This document shows, one piece after another, positions 1 to 8,689 of a stretch of DNA of 64,000 nt. Numbering within the stretch: position 1 is the first letter of the stretch; the number at the start of each line of letters is the position of its first letter. The notes under the pieces are model-generated. The model saw only the letters and a program-made list of their open reading frames with translations, had not been told where the DNA came from and searched no databases. The position numbers and the translations under genes are program-made. The DNA is from Verrucomicrobiota bacterium (lineage in GTDB: Bacteria > Verrucomicrobiota > Verrucomicrobiia > Chthoniobacterales > Terrimicrobiaceae): NCBI GenBank assembly GCA_026398275.1, contig JAPLTF010000064.1, positions 1 to 64,000 on the forward strand. The letters run 5' to 3'.

Positions 1-131
1 ATGAGTGACATCTCCCGGAGGAGATCCCGGCGTTGCTGTGCGATTTTTTCGTTCACAAGCAAAATCTGTCTCGCCGCTAGACATTTACAAGAAAAATCCC
101 TCTCGTATCTGCTCTTTATAATTCTGCCGTC

Positions 132-581
132 ATGCACCCTCTGCGGCGACCTGCTCTTCGCCGGCCCATGGGCACCGGGCAACCACCCAAAGGTTGTGAG
201 CCAGCACAGCCCAAACACATTGCTCGATCCGTAATCGTTGCTTGCGCCACTGATCGCCGGAAGAGTTCTCCGGAAGATGTTCGAGCGGCTCGGGCCGTGC
301 TCACGGTCGCCCTGGGGCTGGTGGCGAACCGCAAACCGGGTCAACGATTCCGCGCCACGATTGCAGCGGCGGAAGTGCTCATGTCTGCTCTGGCGCTGAA
401 GAGGTCGGGAGGGTATCGCCGCCCACGAAGACCGTCAGCTTACCGCCTCGGCCCGTTCGGCAAGGCGGCGGGAGAGCTCAATGGCCCTGATTGTGAGGCA
501 GTAATCCGCACCACCGTGGAAAACCAAGACTTCGCACAGGCGCATACGGAAATGCCGGGAAAAGGGGCCGGGGGTTCTTGA
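132..581 (+). CDS. Possible small hypothetical protein (weak)
   Basis: An open frame of 149 residues that I do not recognise. The middle part, about residues 44-90, has an alanine-rich helical look and resembles a folded protein more than the basic, proline-rich ends do. No signal peptide, membrane segment or catalytic motif is visible. There is no clear ribosome binding site before the ATG. It ends where the promoter of the next gene begins. The other frames across bases 1-580 are equally unconvincing, so this stretch may be non-coding or hold a decayed gene. Confidence 0.25.
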   Translation: MHPLRRPALRRPMGTGQPPKGCEPAQPKHIARSVIVACATDRRKSSPEDVRAARAVLTVALGLVANRKPGQRFRATIAAAEVLMSALALKRSGGYRRPRRPSAYRLGPFGKAAGELNGPDCEAVIRTTVENQDFAQAHTEMPGKGAGGS

Positions 582-610
582 TTGACATCAAGTTTTTCCG
601 TTGATAGCTG
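582..610 (+). promoter_or_regulatory. Candidate sigma-70 promoter for the PEP-CTERM protein gene
   Basis: A perfect -35 hexamer TTGACA (582-587) is followed after 17 bases by TAGCTG (605-610), a poor -10. Transcription would start near 617. This fits translation from the GTG at 663 and argues against the in-frame TTG at 582. Confidence 0.35.
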
Positions 611-662
611 CTGCGCCATGGGCACGTCTCCGCACACCTGCAAAGACCGCAAACGGATCACA

Positions 663-2066
663 GTGAAGCAATCTCTGCTCGCTCTCACGATTGCGGGGTT
701 TCTGAGCGGGCCGCTCGTCGAAGCCGGCGACAACAATCCCTTCGATGGGTATTCCGCCTACACGGATTACTACAGCCTGGAATACACGAGTGGATCCTTC
801 GATACAAACAACTACAGTTCTGATGTTCAGATCGCCGTCACAATTCCCGGGACGTCCGTCTCGGACTATCACGTCAACGTGGACACCGGCTCACGCGGGT
901 TTTACATAGCAGGCACGCAGCTGGGAGGCAACTATTCGAATGCGGGCTACCTGGCGGGTCTGACGAACTCCTACCCGGGACAAATTGATCTGGACAGTTC
1001 CGGCAAGGTCAACAGTGGTTACTGGGTGCCGAAGGATGTGGAGCTTCATGTGAAAGACAAGAACGGGCTCCCTACGACGGTCACATCAAAGGCCAATGTC
1101 CTGATCGTCACGACGCTCGGGGCGCAATTGGGCACCACCCCTTTCGTGAATGTGAATGGGACGAGTGGCACGCAGATCCCCTTGGTCGGTGGAGGAAACG
1201 TCACCGTCACCAGCAATAATGGCACAAACGGCGTGTTTCTTACCCACAACGCCACTGTCAACCAGCAGATCGCCTACTCCGACGCGGTGGGTCTCATCAC
1301 GCCGGGGTCGAATTTCGGGATAGGATTCTTTCTCGGCAACTCCACCAACACGAATGGAACCGGCCCGGTTGGCAACAACACAAACCAGATCTACAACCCG
1401 CTCCTCAACCTCGAGAAGATGAAACAGGGGGAACTTGTCGCGGGATACATCGTCAAAACCAATGCGATCCAGCTTGGACTCACCGCCAGCGATAAAAACT
1501 ATGGCTACACGAGTCTCGCCCCGACGGGATTGACCTCGACCAACTCCGTGCCCGACTGGCAACCCGCCACGGGCCAGGCCGTCTTCACGACGAACGGAAC
1601 AACCACGACCAGCAGCCCCGGCTCGATCGTGATGGACTCTGGAATCCCGCAAGCCTACCTGAAGGCTCCGGGCTTAACAACCAACTCGATCATCACCGAC
1701 ATGTCGGTTTACCTCATGAACTCGGGGGGAGCGGTAAGATACACAATCGATTTGAGCGACACCAACAACCCACTCAATCCGTCACAGATCGAGCCCGGCC
1801 CCCAGACGGAGTTCTACTTCAACACCGGGAGACACGTTTTCAGTGCCTTCAACATGCTTTACGATGCCACAAATGGCTACATGGGAGTTCTCACCAACAG
1901 CTTCGGAGACATGCTCGTGGGAAATGGGACTGTCGTCTTCAACCCCCAGGCCGGTGGATTTGCCATCCCCGAGGCCAGCACGATCATCCTGCTCCTGATG
2001 GGGCTCCCCCTTCTCCTGCCGGTGTTGGAACTCATCCCCGGGATCAAGAACCGGTTCAAACGTTGA
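663..2066 (+). CDS. Secreted PEP-CTERM protein with pepsin-like aspartic peptidase motifs
   Basis: An exported protein of about 467 residues. The chosen GTG start gives a normal signal peptide (KQSLLALTIAGFLSG, cleavage after VEA); an ATG at 618 is the alternative. Numbering from the longest frame (TTG at 582), DTGS lies at residues 101-104 in a hydrophobic strand context (YHVNVDTGSRGF), and a second motif GSIVMDSGIP has DSG at 352-354. That spacing of two Asp-Ser/Thr-Gly motifs is the hallmark of pepsin-fold aspartic peptidases. The body is rich in Asn, Thr and Gly. The C-terminus, PEAST followed by a Leu-rich helix and a basic KNRFKR tail, matches a PEP-CTERM exosortase signal. Export and sorting are well supported. 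Peptidase activity is inferred from two motifs only. Confidence 0.7.
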   Translation: MKQSLLALTIAGFLSGPLVEAGDNNPFDGYSAYTDYYSLEYTSGSFDTNNYSSDVQIAVTIPGTSVSDYHVNVDTGSRGFYIAGTQLGGNYSNAGYLAGLTNSYPGQIDLDSSGKVNSGYWVPKDVELHVKDKNGLPTTVTSKANVLIVTTLGAQLGTTPFVNVNGTSGTQIPLVGGGNVTVTSNNGTNGVFLTHNATVNQQIAYSDAVGLITPGSNFGIGFFLGNSTNTNGTGPVGNNTNQIYNPLLNLEKMKQGELVAGYIVKTNAIQLGLTASDKNYGYTSLAPTGLTSTNSVPDWQPATGQAVFTTNGTTTTSSPGSIVMDSGIPQAYLKAPGLTTNSIITDMSVYLMNSGGAVRYTIDLSDTNNPLNPSQIEPGPQTEFYFNTGRHVFSAFNMLYDATNGYMGVLTNSFGDMLVGNGTVVFNPQAGGFAIPEASTIILLLMGLPLLLPVLELIPGIKNRFKR

Positions 2067-2080
2067 GGTAAATAAATATT

Positions 2081-2881
2081 TCAGTGCATCGTCGGCCAGC
2101 AGCCGCGCAATGACGGGTGGTGGATCCGAAGAGGGGGATTTTTGCGGATCCAGCCCGGCTCGCCTTTTTCATCCACAAACGCGACGCCGATCGGCATGTC
2201 GAGCTGTTCGTCAGCGAGCAGGGTCATCTCCTCGCGTGCCTGGTCGGACGCGGCGATCCATTCCTCCTTCAACGCAAAGGGATCGAGCTTGCGGGCCTGG
2301 ATTTCTTCGAGTTTTGCGGGATCGATCCGGGCAAACCGGATCATCATTTTGAGCAGAGACAGCGGGTTGAACCCCGGGTCTTTTCCGCAGGCGGCCCAGA
2401 CGATGGCCTCGAGCGGATAGCGGCGGGCCAGTTCGACCATATCGACGTAATCGCGGGTCTCCATGCGGGCCGAGAGCGCCAGCGCCTTGTTGGTCGCCAT
2501 GTCGAAAAGGTGCAGCCTCCAGCCAAGCAGACCGTCGGGCACAATCGGAAAAAACCGGAATGCCGAGTCGTGCGCCCAGTCAAGTTCGACATCGGAGCTG
2601 CCGCGCCGGACGCGCGCCTTGCGGAACGACGACGGCTTCGACCACTCCTCGTTGCGCTCGAGCTTTTCCACATGGAAGCCGGCAGCTTCCAGCGCGGCCA
2701 CATCCTTCTCGCTGGCCGCGACCAGATCATCGACAGCCTCATGGAAAACGTCGAAGTCGTGCGAGTAGCGGGCCGAATCCTCCGGCGCGTTCAGCACGAG
2801 CCCTCCCGCAAAGTGGCTGGCCTCCGAGCGGTTGCGCACCAGCACGCTGAGGACTTCTTTCTGGAACGGGGTTAGAGGCAT
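2081..2881 (-). CDS. AbiEii/AbiGii-like nucleotidyltransferase
   Basis: A 266-residue protein of the nucleotidyltransferase group used as toxins in AbiE-type systems. The signature sits at the N-terminus: a GG turn (residues 26-27), then a segment with Arg38 and Ser40 leading into HDFDVF, where Asp42 and Asp44 form the metal-binding DxD pair. The rest is helical and charged, as expected for the NTP and RNA-binding region. Known members transfer nucleotides to tRNA or other targets; the substrate here is unknown. The start overlaps the end of the small upstream gene by 10 bases, so the two are cotranscribed. It could instead be a housekeeping-type NTase domain protein. Confidence 0.6.
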   Translation of the reverse strand: MPLTPFQKEVLSVLVRNRSEASHFAGGLVLNAPEDSARYSHDFDVFHEAVDDLVAASEKDVAALEAAGFHVEKLERNEEWSKPSSFRKARVRRGSSDVELDWAHDSAFRFFPIVPDGLLGWRLHLFDMATNKALALSARMETRDYVDMVELARRYPLEAIVWAACGKDPGFNPLSLLKMMIRFARIDPAKLEEIQARKLDPFALKEEWIAASDQAREEMTLLADEQLDMPIGVAFVDEKGEPGWIRKNPPLRIHHPSLRGCWPTMH

Positions 2882-3120
2882 CGTTTTAACTCCCTGGCGG
2901 CCTCCCAGGCGCGCTTGCCTCCGTATTCGCGCAGGTGCTCGACGACCAGCCGCGCATCGTCCTCATATCGGACCTTGGCGTCCGGATGCCGGAACCAGAA
3001 GCACTCGGAAAATTTCCGCACGAGTTCGGTTGCCAGTGCCACTACCTCGGGCGACGCGGGCACACGGGCGGCGTAAACGGCGGCTGGTTCCTCGACTTTC
3101 ATGATCAAAGCATAGTCCAC
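2872..3120 (-). CDS. Small protein cotranscribed with the nucleotidyltransferase (possible antitoxin)
   Basis: An 82-residue, charged, probably helical protein (76 residues if the ATG at 3102 is used). It contains clusters such as RYEDDARLVVEHLREYGG and has no membrane segment. It overlaps the following nucleotidyltransferase by 10 bases, which suggests translational coupling. In AbiE-like systems the partner is usually a winged-helix AbiEi antitoxin of 150 residues or more. This protein is much shorter and shows no obvious HTH, so the antitoxin role rests on position only. Confidence 0.5.
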   Translation of the reverse strand: MDYALIMKVEEPAAVYAARVPASPEVVALATELVRKFSECFWFRHPDAKVRYEDDARLVVEHLREYGGKRAWEAARELKRCL

Positions 3121-3372
3121 AGAAACAGAATCGACAATCCGGAAGCTTCAAAGACTCCGCCCCGGCCGGAATGCGCATCACCGGCAAGGAGCTGCTTCTT
3201 CGGTGCCGGCTTGAACTGGACCTGGTCGAAAGCTTCCGCACCGAGGGCGTGGATGCCCGCCGGTCCCTCATCGAGGCGGGATCGCGGCGTCGGGCGCGAC
3301 CACTCGCGGGATGGGGACATCCTCCGTGCCATTGACCGGAATCAGCTTCGCGATGTACTGGCATCCGCACGC

Positions 3373-3807
3373 GGGGACATCCGGGCCTACATCCGCGCGG
3401 AGGCAGCCGTCCGCCTTGCCGCCGCCAACGGGACCCTCACCTCCGATCTCCAGGCAAAATCGGCTGCCGCGAAGAGCAAGCTCGGCCCGAGCATCTCGAA
3501 TGCGCTGAAGGATTCGCTGCCCACCTATGGTTCCGACGACCAGTGGTGGATCGATCCGATCATCGGCCTCCGGGGCCAGATCAACATCACCCGCTGGCTG
3601 TTTCTCGCCGCGCAGGGCGACGTCGGCGGCTTCGGGGCCGGATCCCAGCTCACCTGGAACACCCAGGCCACGGTGGGCTTCAATTTCACCCGCAACATCT
3701 TCGCCGAGCTCGGCTATCGCTACATGTATGTCGACTACAACAAGAACAACTTCCTCTATCAGATGAACTCGTTCGGCTTGTTTTCGTCCATCGGAGTGAA
3801 GTTCTGA
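3373..3807 (+). pseudogene. 3' remnant of an outer-membrane beta-barrel protein gene
   Basis: The frame ending at 3807 encodes a typical C-terminal half of an outer-membrane barrel. Alternating strands are rich in aromatics (DDQWWIDPIIGLRGQI, then GDVGGFGAGS, ELGYRYMYVDY), and the protein ends in F (SIGVKF), the usual BamA recognition residue. The N-terminal strands and the signal peptide are absent. Upstream of about 3370 the same frame is basic and low-complexity and does not look coding. The start given is where protein-like sequence begins, not a start codon. A truncated gene is the simplest reading; a frameshift further upstream is possible. Confidence 0.5.
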
Positions 3808-3824
3808 AGGGAGAAGCCGCTGTC

Positions 3825-5597
3825 ATGAAACCAAAACTCCCGGTGAGCATACGCGTCCCGCGTGTGGCGGTCGACGAGTCGCCGACCGGATCGCCCATCA
3901 CCCGTCCAACCCTTCCCAAGCAGATGCCCGGCGTGACGCCAGGCACGGCACGCGGGACGCGTGTGCTCCCCGGAATTTTTACCGCGGGACGCCGTGCTTT
4001 CTGCTGGGTGCCAATTCTGCTGGTGGTCGCCATGCTGGGCGGTTGCGCTTCCCGCGAGTCGGCATCGCAGGCGCAGGCACCTGATGCGGCCGGGTTGCTT
4101 CACCGGAGCAGGAGCTCCGCCAGAACATTTGAAAAGCGGCTGGGGCTCGCCGTTGCGGCGGCGGATCTCGCAGCGAAAGCCGTTGCAAAAAATGGAACGG
4201 CAGCCGACCGCACGCTCTACAACGACGCCTGCACATCGGTGGCTGTGCTTTCCCGGATGGTTTCCCTCCCTGTCAGCCTGGCAACCCCTGCAGGAACCTA
4301 TCGTCTCGAAGCCGACAGCGCACAATCCGCCGGGCGCTGGGATCCCTCGTATTTCACGGAGCTAATCCCTACAACAAAGATCAAAAACAAGAGCCTCGTT
4401 GCGAAGCAGCCGCTGGCCGGCTTCGGGGGGGCCTTGGTGGGAGTGCATCGCGTCCCCAACCCGCGCGAACTCTTCCTGCCCAAAGTCGGCGTCTCATCCC
4501 CGGTCACAGCGGTCGTCCGCCTCGACGGGTCGGCCAATCCCGGCGGGCCGATCCGCGCGACGCTCGAGCTCTATGATCCGGCCAGGCTCAAGTCAGCACG
4601 CATCGCAGGAGCCAACCGCCCGCTCGCCGCCGACCTCTCCGCACCGTTCGGATACTATCCCATCCCGCCGGACCTGGGAATCTTCGGAATGCTGCGCCCT
4701 CAGCAATTTTTCCAGCAGGAAGGGCTTTTTTTGGTGCAGCCCTATGACCCAAAGAAAATCCCGATCGTCTTCATCCACGGGCTGATGTCGATGCCCCAGA
4801 TGTGGCTGCCCGTGATGGCGGACATCGAATCCGATCCCTTGCTGCGTGGGAAATATCAGTTTTGGGCCTTTGCCTATCCGACCGGCAACCCGATCGGATA
4901 CTCGGCGCTCGACCTCCGCGAGGCCCTGAACGGAGTTTACAATGTCTATCCCAAATCGAAACACATGGTCGTCGTCAACCATAGCCTGGGCGGGGTCATC
5001 ACCCACCTTCAGGTGATCTCGCCGGGAGATGCCCTGGTCAAGGGCATCTTCAAAAGCAAAGCCTCCGAGATCCTGGCGCTGCCCGACTCCTCGCTGCTGA
5101 AGCGCGGACTTGTCTATCAGGCCAACCCTCGCATTGACCGCGTCATCTTTGTTGCCGCCCCGCACCGAGGAGCCCCGCTGGCCAGCAACCCGATTGGAAA
5201 TTTCGGGGCCTCGCTGATCCGTGTCCCCGGCCAGATGGTCAGAGACATTGGCAAAGGGGCCATTCAGATCGCAGCCTCCACAGCCGGCAAAAAGACGCAT
5301 TTCGTCCCGAACGGCATCAATGCGCTGAGCCCGAAAAATCCGCTGCTCGTGGCGATGAACACCGTGCCGATCAAGCCCCCGTTCCACTCGATCATCGGCG
5401 TGGCGGGCCATCCGAAGGCCCCGCTCGAAAAAACCAGCGACTCGGTCGTCCCGTATTGGAGCGCGCACATGGATGGCGCACGCTCCGAAAAAATCGTCCC
5501 CTACCCCCACACCGCCATGTTCGTGAAGCCGGAGGCCACCGATGAAATCAAGCGCATCCTCAAACTTCATCTGGCAGCTCTTGGTTCAGAGCCTTGA
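3825..5597 (+). CDS. Alpha/beta-hydrolase (esterase/lipase) lipoprotein
   Basis: A 590-residue predicted lipoprotein. A hydrophobic segment ends in the lipobox LGGC (Cys74), preceded by an unusually long Pro/Thr/Arg-rich N-terminus, so translation may really start further in. The hydrolase core starts at IPIVFIHGLMSMPQMW, the HG oxyanion strand. The nucleophile elbow is VVNHSLGGV with Ser387, a GxSxG variant with Asn-His. A plausible acid lies in KTSDSVVPYW and the general base in YPHTAMF near the end. The N-terminal third is a separate unknown domain. It probably hydrolyses lipids or esters at the envelope. AGGGAG lies upstream of the ATG at an 11-base spacing. The gene ends 65 bases before the ligand-gated channel gene. 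Confidence 0.75.
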   Translation: MKPKLPVSIRVPRVAVDESPTGSPITRPTLPKQMPGVTPGTARGTRVLPGIFTAGRRAFCWVPILLVVAMLGGCASRESASQAQAPDAAGLLHRSRSSARTFEKRLGLAVAAADLAAKAVAKNGTAADRTLYNDACTSVAVLSRMVSLPVSLATPAGTYRLEADSAQSAGRWDPSYFTELIPTTKIKNKSLVAKQPLAGFGGALVGVHRVPNPRELFLPKVGVSSPVTAVVRLDGSANPGGPIRATLELYDPARLKSARIAGANRPLAADLSAPFGYYPIPPDLGIFGMLRPQQFFQQEGLFLVQPYDPKKIPIVFIHGLMSMPQMWLPVMADIESDPLLRGKYQFWAFAYPTGNPIGYSALDLREALNGVYNVYPKSKHMVVVNHSLGGVITHLQVISPGDALVKGIFKSKASEILALPDSSLLKRGLVYQANPRIDRVIFVAAPHRGAPLASNPIGNFGASLIRVPGQMVRDIGKGAIQIAASTAGKKTHFVPNGINALSPKNPLLVAMNTVPIKPPFHSIIGVAGHPKAPLEKTSDSVVPYWSAHMDGARSEKIVPYPHTAMFVKPEATDEIKRILKLHLAALGSEP

Positions 5598-5662
5598 ATG
5601 GAAGGCGGTCCTCGGATTGGCTTGGTGTTTTTAGCCGTCCGCCGCTTAGATATCCACAGTCC

Positions 5663-6697
5663 ATGACTCACAACCGCATATTTTCCCATCTCTGCCTCGC
5701 CATATTTCTCGGCTCTATCGCGTGGGGAGAGCCGGTGCCGTTGCCGCCCTCCCCGCAGCGGCCCGGGGCTGACAGCGGCCCGACGAAGGTCGGCGTCACC
5801 GCCTGGTTTGCGGATATTTCCAAAATTGACAGCGCTGCGCAGAACTTCTCCGCAAGCCTGATTTTCCTTATGCGATGGAATGATTCCTCGCTGGCGCATC
5901 CCGGACCGGAGGTGAAGACTTACGCATTGGACCAAGTCTGGCATCCGCGATGGATCATCGCCAATGGCGGGGGCGATCTCAGGAACACCCTGCCCGAAAC
6001 CGTGGATGTCGCGCCGGACGGCGAAGTCGTTTACCGTCAGAGGCTGATCGGCACTTTCAACCAGCCGCTGAATCTGCGGCGGTTTCCATTCGACAGCGAG
6101 GTCTTCACTGCAAATCTGGTCGCTCTCGGTAGCAGTCCTCGGGATCTCGAACTCGCCCCCGATGCGCAGTCCATCGCCAGCGGGCTGAAGGGAGCCGTTG
6201 GACGGAGCCAGAAAATCACGATGCAGGACTGGAGGGTGACGGCGCTCGATGCCCGCACCACCCCCTACGCCCTCGTGCCGGGAACGGAGCTCTCGGGCTA
6301 CGACATCTCGTTTACGGCGACCCGGCTCCCCCAGCATTACCTACTGAAAGTCATCCTGCCACTGATCCTCATCGTTTTCATGTCGTGGACGGTCTTCTGG
6401 ATCGACCCCACGCTGGGCTCCTCGCAGATCAGCGTGGCGGTGACCTCGATGCTCACGCTCATTGCCTACCGGTTCGCCATCGGTGCCGATGTGCCGAAGC
6501 TGCCCTACCTCACGCTCCTGGATGCGTTCATCCTCCTCGGGACAATCCTGGTGTTTTTATCGCTCATCGAGGTGATGGTCACCACACGGCTGGCCCTCAA
6601 TGACCGGGTGAAAACCGCGCGCGCCATCGACCGACATGCCCGTTGGGTCTTCCCCCTGACGTTTGCCCTGCTGAGCGCCCTCTGCTTTGTGCGTTAG
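5663..6697 (+). CDS. Pentameric ligand-gated ion channel (GLIC/ELIC-type Cys-loop homologue)
   Basis: A 344-residue homologue of nicotinic-type receptors. A signal peptide (residues 1-22) precedes an extracellular beta-sandwich. Family marks include WNDSSL, DQVWHPRW, and the LRRFPFDSEVF strand leading to the Pro loop; as in other prokaryotic members the two loop cysteines are absent. The membrane domain begins near residue 224 with HYLLKVILPLILIVFMSW (M1). M2 follows (SQISVAVTSMLTLIAYRF), then M3 (DVPKLPYLTLLDAFILLG) and a C-terminal M4. Length matches GLIC and ELIC (310-320 mature residues). Ligand and ion selectivity cannot be read. The stop lies 5 bases before the K+ channel start, suggesting one transcript. 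Confidence 0.92.
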   Translation: MTHNRIFSHLCLAIFLGSIAWGEPVPLPPSPQRPGADSGPTKVGVTAWFADISKIDSAAQNFSASLIFLMRWNDSSLAHPGPEVKTYALDQVWHPRWIIANGGGDLRNTLPETVDVAPDGEVVYRQRLIGTFNQPLNLRRFPFDSEVFTANLVALGSSPRDLELAPDAQSIASGLKGAVGRSQKITMQDWRVTALDARTTPYALVPGTELSGYDISFTATRLPQHYLLKVILPLILIVFMSWTVFWIDPTLGSSQISVAVTSMLTLIAYRFAIGADVPKLPYLTLLDAFILLGTILVFLSLIEVMVTTRLALNDRVKTARAIDRHARWVFPLTFALLSALCFVR

Positions 6698-6702
6698 GTC
6701 CC

Positions 6703-7401
6703 ATGCCCATGATTTCCAGTTCACCAACTCCCGAAGGGCGGATAAATCCGTCAGCTGCGCGTTTCACATCAGTCCATTTGCTCATCGCGCTTGCGCTCCT
6801 TTTCTTTGCGTCCCCGTTTATCCAGGAGTTGCCTTCCGCAAAAGTTATCCAGCGATTTTTCGTCGCCGTGGTTTTTCTCTCAGCGCTTTTTGCTGTCGCC
6901 AGCCGCGGCTCGCTCCTGGCGGGCTCGCTGCTTGCCGCTGCCGCGTTGATCGGGCAGTGGGTCGGGTTCTTTATCCCCGCCGTTGCCCCCTATACTCTCC
7001 TGCCGGCCCTCGTCTTCCTGATCTTTGTGATCGCCCGGGTCTTGGGCTACATCCTTTCCGCGACCGAAGTTGACAACGAGACGCTCTGCGCCTGCCTCTC
7101 CGGCTTTCTGATGATCGGCCTGCTCTGGGCCACGGGCTTCACCTTGCTGGGCCAGATTGATCCCAAGGCGTTCGCCTTCACGTTGCCGGGCCAGACAATG
7201 GATGGATTCGAGGCCTTTTACTTCAGCTTCGTGACTTTGAGCACGATCGGCTATGGCGATATCACCCCCATCTCCCGCGTCGCGAAAATGCTCTCCGTCA
7301 TGGAGGCCATCACCGGAATGTTTTACGTCGCCGTGCTCGTCGCCCGACTGGTGTCCATTTACTCGACACCTTCCAAAAAGGCTAAGCCCGACGTCAACTG
7401 A
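6703..7401 (+). CDS. Potassium channel, ion-transport-2 type
   Basis: A 232-residue membrane protein. The K+ selectivity filter TIGYGD is at residues 181-186, inside the pore loop FEAFYFSFVTLS...ITPIS, and is followed by the inner helix. Four hydrophobic helices lie upstream in residues 24-120, so the layout is six-helix-like without a charged voltage sensor that I can see. No cytoplasmic RCK/TrkA domain follows. It sits 5 bases after the ligand-gated channel gene and 43 bases before an antiporter gene. The start is the ATG at 6703; a second ATG at 6709 would remove two residues. Confidence 0.88.
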   Translation: MPMISSSPTPEGRINPSAARFTSVHLLIALALLFFASPFIQELPSAKVIQRFFVAVVFLSALFAVASRGSLLAGSLLAAAALIGQWVGFFIPAVAPYTLLPALVFLIFVIARVLGYILSATEVDNETLCACLSGFLMIGLLWATGFTLLGQIDPKAFAFTLPGQTMDGFEAFYFSFVTLSTIGYGDITPISRVAKMLSVMEAITGMFYVAVLVARLVSIYSTPSKKAKPDVN

Positions 7402-7444
7402 CGTTGCGGGCACAACCTGGCATTGATTGGGCACCAATATCTTT

Positions 7445-8671
7445 ATGATTCTTCTCGCCATTTTTATCGCGCTGATTTTCTTGTATAGCTTGGTTTCCGC
7501 CCGCATCGAGCGGACTGTTTTTACCTCGCCCATCGTGTTCACCGCTGCCGGGATGGCGGTCTCCTTGGTCGCTTCGGAGCTGGGCGTTCAAGAAGGCAAC
7601 CAGAACGTATTTTTATACCTGGCCGAGATTGGCTTGGTGCTCTTGCTTTTCACCGATGCGAGCCGCACCGATCTTTCGGTCTTGCGGAACATTCGCAACC
7701 TTCCCACGCGACTGCTTAGTGCGGGGATGCTGCTGACACTGCTTCTCGGCACGCTCGTTGCGCTGGTGGTTTTCCGACAGCTCTCCGTTTGGGAAGCAGG
7801 AATCCTCGCCGCAATCCTGGCGCCGACGGACGCGGGACTCGGCCAGATCATCGTGAACAGCCCGCGCGTCCCGATGAAAATTCGACAGGCACTCAATGTG
7901 GAAGCCGGGCTCAATGACGGGCTGTCCGTGCCGTTCCTGCTGTTCTTCATCGCGCTGGCAGGAACCGGAGCACCGGGCAGTGGCGCCAGCCTGCATCAGT
8001 ATATTTTAGAGCAACTCGGATATGGCACGATCGCCGGGGTTGGAATCGGCCTGATCGGCGGCTGGTTGCTCGGCTTCGCTCATCGCAAAAAATCCGTATT
8101 GAAATCGTGGTCTCAGCTCGGTGTTGTTGCGATACCCCTGCTTTGTCTGATGGCTTCCGAAGCCGTTGGCGCGAGCATGTTCATCGCGGCGTTCGTGGCC
8201 GGCCTGGCGATCCAGGCGGGGTTCAAGAGTGCGGGAAAACACAGCGTGGATTTTACCGAGGAGTGGGGGCAGATCATCAACCTTTCCGTGTTCTTCCTGT
8301 TCGGCATGGTGGTTGCCAGGAGCTGGCCGCATTTCACGGCGGGCCATTTGCTGTATGCCGTCCTGAGCCTGACGCTCGTGCGGATGCTGCCTGTGGCAGT
8401 TTCTCTCGCCGGCACGAAATTGAGCCGGGGAACGGTTTTGTTTATGGGGTGGTTCGGGCCGCGTGGCCTGGCCTCCATCGTTCTCGCTTTGGTCTATCTG
8501 GAACAGGGCGCGCAACATGCGGGCGAATCCACGATCCGGCTTGCCGTGATGGTCACCGTGTTGCTCAGCATCTTTGCCCACGGATTGAGCGCCCGCCCGG
8601 GAATCAGTATCTATGCGGCGAGCGTTGGCAGGTTGAGCCCCCAAGCGCCCGAGCGACAAGATGACGAGTAA
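7445..8671 (+). CDS. Cation/proton antiporter, CPA1 (NhaP-like) family
   Basis: A 408-residue protein of 11-13 hydrophobic helices. Family marks are the conserved transport-site segment LNVEAGLNDGLSVPFLLFF, with the Asn-Asp pair in the fifth or sixth helix, and the late motif GWFGPRGLASIVLALVY. It would exchange Na+ or K+ for protons across the inner membrane. Only the membrane domain is present; no long cytoplasmic tail follows. The ATG at 7445 is preferred over an in-frame TTG at 7427. It is third in the ion-transport run and converges with the PanB-like gene, leaving 18 bases between the stops. Confidence 0.88.
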   Translation: MILLAIFIALIFLYSLVSARIERTVFTSPIVFTAAGMAVSLVASELGVQEGNQNVFLYLAEIGLVLLLFTDASRTDLSVLRNIRNLPTRLLSAGMLLTLLLGTLVALVVFRQLSVWEAGILAAILAPTDAGLGQIIVNSPRVPMKIRQALNVEAGLNDGLSVPFLLFFIALAGTGAPGSGASLHQYILEQLGYGTIAGVGIGLIGGWLLGFAHRKKSVLKSWSQLGVVAIPLLCLMASEAVGASMFIAAFVAGLAIQAGFKSAGKHSVDFTEEWGQIINLSVFFLFGMVVARSWPHFTAGHLLYAVLSLTLVRMLPVAVSLAGTKLSRGTVLFMGWFGPRGLASIVLALVYLEQGAQHAGESTIRLAVMVTVLLSIFAHGLSARPGISIYAASVGRLSPQAPERQDDE

Positions 8672-8689
8672 TTTGAGGAGTTGAACACG

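Noticed and set aside
117-122. Perfect TATAAT near the window start
   Set aside because: No -35 at a workable distance; TTTACA lies 27 bases upstream, which is too far.
2117-2875. Long plus-strand frame (252 codons) across 2.1-2.9 kb
   Set aside because: It mirrors the AbiEii-like gene on the other strand, which has a DxD motif and a coupled partner; the plus frame has no domain and is basic.
3171-3335. 54-codon frame starting MRITGKELLL before the barrel remnant
   Set aside because: It is short with no ribosome binding site and no link to the barrel frame; could be a gene scrap but I cannot support it.
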